Below are positions 6,217 through 7,643 of a stretch of 7,643 bases of DNA, in pieces. The position numbers were made by a program, and so were the translations under genes. The first letter of the stretch is position 1. The number at the start of each line of letters is the position of its first letter. The notes under the pieces were generated by a model. That model searched no databases, had not been told where the DNA came from, and saw only the letters and a list, made by a program, of their open reading frames with translations. The stretch lies in the NCBI GenBank assembly GCA_003537695.1, contig DPRC01000058.1, positions 1 to 7,643 on the forward strand. Direction: 5' to 3'. The stretch is from Polaribacter sp. (GTDB lineage: Bacteria > Bacteroidota > Bacteroidia > Flavobacteriales > Flavobacteriaceae).

Positions 6217-6288
6217 GTCATTGCGAGTAAAAATGACGGAGCAATCTAAGGTATAAGAAGCAGATTACTTCTACATCGTTCGTAATGA
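6217..6288. repeat. Degenerate dispersed hairpin repeat between hemCD and hemB
   Basis: The left arm starts GTCATTGCGAG (6217-6227) and continues to GCAATCT (6241-6247). The right arm runs from AGATTACTTC (6262-6271) to CGTAATGA (6281-6288), and its reverse complement matches the left arm imperfectly. This is the layout of a dispersed intergenic hairpin repeat seen in many bacteria, with termini like GTCATTGCGAG and inner GAAGCAATCT sequences. This copy has several mismatches and a length difference between the arms, so it looks old. It starts five bases after the hemCD stop and ends 12 bases before hemB, filling the gap. It carries no gene and may affect mRNA stability. Confidence 0.65.
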
Positions 6289-6300
6289 AACAAATAAATA

Positions 6301-7272
6301 ATGTTTATGTTTCGTACAAGAAGGCTAAGGAAGTCAGAAGGAATTAGAAGATTAGTAAAAGAGACGCGACTTTCTGTTGACGACTTTGTATATCCACTTT
6401 TTATAGAAGAAGGCGAAAATATTGAAACAGAAATTGTTTCGATGCCAGGAATAAAGCGTTTTTCTTTGGATCGAATTTCTAAAGAATTAGACGAGGTTGT
6501 TGCTTTAAAGATTCCTGCAGTTTTACTTTTCGGAATTCCTTCAGAAAAAGATGATGAAGGAACAGAAACTTGGAATGATCTCGGAATCATGCAAAAGGCA
6601 ATTCGTTTTATCAAGAAAAACTACCCAACCTTATACGTAATTACAGATGTTTGCTTTTGCGAATACACTTCTCATGGACATTGTGGAATTATTCATGACA
6701 ATGATGTTGATAATGATGCTACTTTAGTAAATATTGCAAAACAAGTAATTTCTCATGCAAAAGCAGGCGCAGATATGGTTGCACCTTCAGGAATGATGGA
6801 TGGAACGATCGCAATGGTGCGCGAATCTTTAGACAATACGGGATTTGTAAACTTGCCAATCATGGCATATGCTGTAAAATATGCATCTGCATTTTACGGT
6901 CCTTTTAGAGAAGCTGCCGGTTCATCTCCGAGTTTTGGAGATAGAAAAACCTATCAAATGGATTCTTCAAATAGAGATGAAGCACTGCGAGAAGCAACTT
7001 TTGACGATCAGGAAGGGGCAGACATCTTAATGGTAAAGCCAGCACTGTCTTATTTAGATATTATCAGAGATTTAAAGAATAATTTTGACAGACCGATCGC
7101 ATGCTATAATGTAAGTGGAGAATATGCCATGGTAAAAGCAGCAGCAGAGAAAGGTTGGATCGATGGTGAAAAGGTAATGATGGAAAGTCTTCTTTCTATG
7201 AAAAGGGCAGGAGCAGATATAATTATCACATATTTTGCGAAGGAAGCAGCAAAGGTATTGTTAAAAAAATAG
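6301..7272 (+). CDS. hemB: Delta-aminolevulinic acid dehydratase (porphobilinogen synthase)
   Basis: This 323-residue cytoplasmic enzyme condenses two 5-aminolevulinate molecules to porphobilinogen. [18 protein letters not shown] (5-22) is the usual N-terminus. The metal-binding sequence [14 protein letters not shown] (116-129) has all three cysteines (118, 120, 128), so it is of the zinc-dependent type. The two active-site lysines are Lys193 in [15 protein letters not shown] and Lys246 in [18 protein letters not shown] (161-168) is also intact. A stop codon in frame at 6295-6297 limits the start. ATG 6301 and ATG 6307 are both possible, and the second gives the more family-like MFRTRRLR. It lies 89 bases after hemCD, with a hairpin repeat in the gap, and 57 bases before hemL, so it is probably co-transcribed with them. 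Confidence 0.97.
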   Translation: MFMFRTRRLRKSEGIRRLVKETRLSVDDFVYPLFIEEGENIETEIVSMPGIKRFSLDRISKELDEVVALKIPAVLLFGIPSEKDDEGTETWNDLGIMQKAIRFIKKNYPTLYVITDVCFCEYTSHGHCGIIHDNDVDNDATLVNIAKQVISHAKAGADMVAPSGMMDGTIAMVRESLDNTGFVNLPIMAYAVKYASAFYGPFREAAGSSPSFGDRKTYQMDSSNRDEALREATFDDQEGADILMVKPALSYLDIIRDLKNNFDRPIACYNVSGEYAMVKAAAEKGWIDGEKVMMESLLSMKRAGADIIITYFAKEAAKVLLKK

Positions 7273-7280
7273 TTTTTTGG

Positions 7281-7321
7281 ACGTAGTTTATAGCTGCGTG
7301 CTGAAAGCTAAAAGTCAAAAG
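7281..7321 (+). repeat. Hairpin and three degenerate heptamers between hemB and hemL
   Basis: ACGTAGT (7281-7287) can pair with GCTGCGT (7293-7299), with two G-U pairs, around a five-base loop. Immediately after come CTGAAAG (7301-7307), CTAAAAG (7308-7314) and TCAAAAG (7315-7321), three imperfect copies of a seven-base unit. The stretch fills most of the 57-base hemB-hemL gap. No terminator-like U-run follows the hairpin, so read-through into hemL is expected. Confidence 0.4.
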
Positions 7322-7329
7322 CGAACCAA

Positions 7330-7643
7330 ATGAAATTTAAGAAATCAGAAGAATTATATAACAAAGGATTGGTGCATCTTGTGGGAGCTGTAAATTCTCC
7401 AGTAAGAGCATTTACATCTGTTGGAGGAAACCCATTGTTTATTAAAAAAGGCAATGGAAGTAAAATCACAGATGTTGATGGAAATGAGTACATCGATTTA
7501 GTACTTTCTTACGGTCCAATGATTTTAGGACACCGGCATCGGAAAGTGCGCAGTGGTGTTGCCAAAGCACTTAAAAGTGGATACTCTTTTGGAGCATCTA
7601 CAGAAAACGAAATTATATTAGCAAAAATAGTTTGTGATGCTTT
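7330..7643 (+). CDS. hemL: Glutamate-1-semialdehyde 2,1-aminomutase, N-terminal part, cut by window edge
   Basis: The first 104 codons are visible, and the gene runs off the right edge. The PLP-dependent class III aminotransferase-fold enzyme converts glutamate-1-semialdehyde, the product of HemA, to 5-aminolevulinate, the substrate of HemB. Recognisable sequences are VNSPVRAFTSVGGNPLFI (21-38), the DVDGNEYIDL strand (48-57), SYGPMILGHRHRKV (60-73) and the SFGASTENEI segment (86-95). The motif after GPMILGH is usually AHP, and here it reads RHR, a small departure. The PLP lysine lies beyond the window. The ATG at 7330 is supported by an in-frame stop at 7309-7311 and by alignment with the usual HemL N-terminus. 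It is last visible in the hemA-hemCD-hemB-hemL arm. Confidence 0.93.
   Translation, partial: MKFKKSEELYNKGLVHLVGAVNSPVRAFTSVGGNPLFIKKGNGSKITDVDGNEYIDLVLSYGPMILGHRHRKVRSGVAKALKSGYSFGASTENEIILAKIVCDA

Noticed and set aside
6246..6614. Minus-strand open frame of 122 codons overlapping the repeat and hemB start
   Set aside because: Antisense to hemB, serine-rich with no domain; it also runs through the hairpin repeat.
7308..7493. Minus-strand open frame of 61 codons
   Set aside because: Antisense to the HemL N-terminus, which matches its family well.
1..7643. CRISPR array, tRNA, rRNA, insertion sequence, toxin-antitoxin or defence system
   Set aside because: No regularly spaced repeats, no cloverleaf or rRNA-like sequence, no transposase, and no gene of defence type; the window is almost filled by heme genes.

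Overview
The window looks like chromosomal DNA of a Bacteroidota member, most probably Flavobacteriaceae. The grounds are its low GC content, weak or absent Shine-Dalgarno sequences, promoter-like motifs of the Bacteroidota TTTG/TAnnTTTG type, and protein sequences that read like flavobacterial heme enzymes. No taxonomic search was run.

Nearly the whole window is a heme biosynthesis locus arranged as two divergent arms. The left arm is on the minus strand and reads, in order of transcription: an AraC/PchR-type regulator (2279-3163), a small SpoU/TrmH-family RNA 2'-O-methyltransferase (1754-2254), hemH ferrochelatase (719-1738) and hemJ protoporphyrinogen oxidase (76-666). Gaps are 24, 15 and 52 bases, so this is probably one operon. 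The right arm is on the plus strand and reads hemA (true start 3370, not the longer frame from 3178), a fused hemC-hemD (4616-6211), hemB (6301-7272) and the first 104 codons of hemL (7330 to the window edge).

Together the genes cover the C5 pathway from glutamyl-tRNA to uroporphyrinogen III (HemA, HemL, HemB, HemC, HemD) and the last two steps (HemJ, HemH). The middle steps, HemE and HemF/HemN, are not in the window. The 206-base divergent region at 3164-3369 carries a candidate promoter for each arm, a perfect 13-bp palindrome resembling a Fur/PerR-type box, and a 10-bp direct repeat spaced by 32 bp. It is the likely control point of the locus, with the AraC-type protein as the obvious candidate regulator.

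Smaller structures are a degenerate hairpin repeat of the GTCATTGCGAG...GCAATCT type between hemCD and hemB, a hairpin followed by three degenerate heptamers between hemB and hemL, and a palindrome plus hairpin between hemH and hemJ. I see no mobile-element genes, CRISPR array, tRNA or rRNA. The enzymes are ordinary. The points worth a second look are the regulator with its control region, the HemC-HemD fusion, the gene order, the methyltransferase inside the heme operon and the cysteine cluster in HemH.
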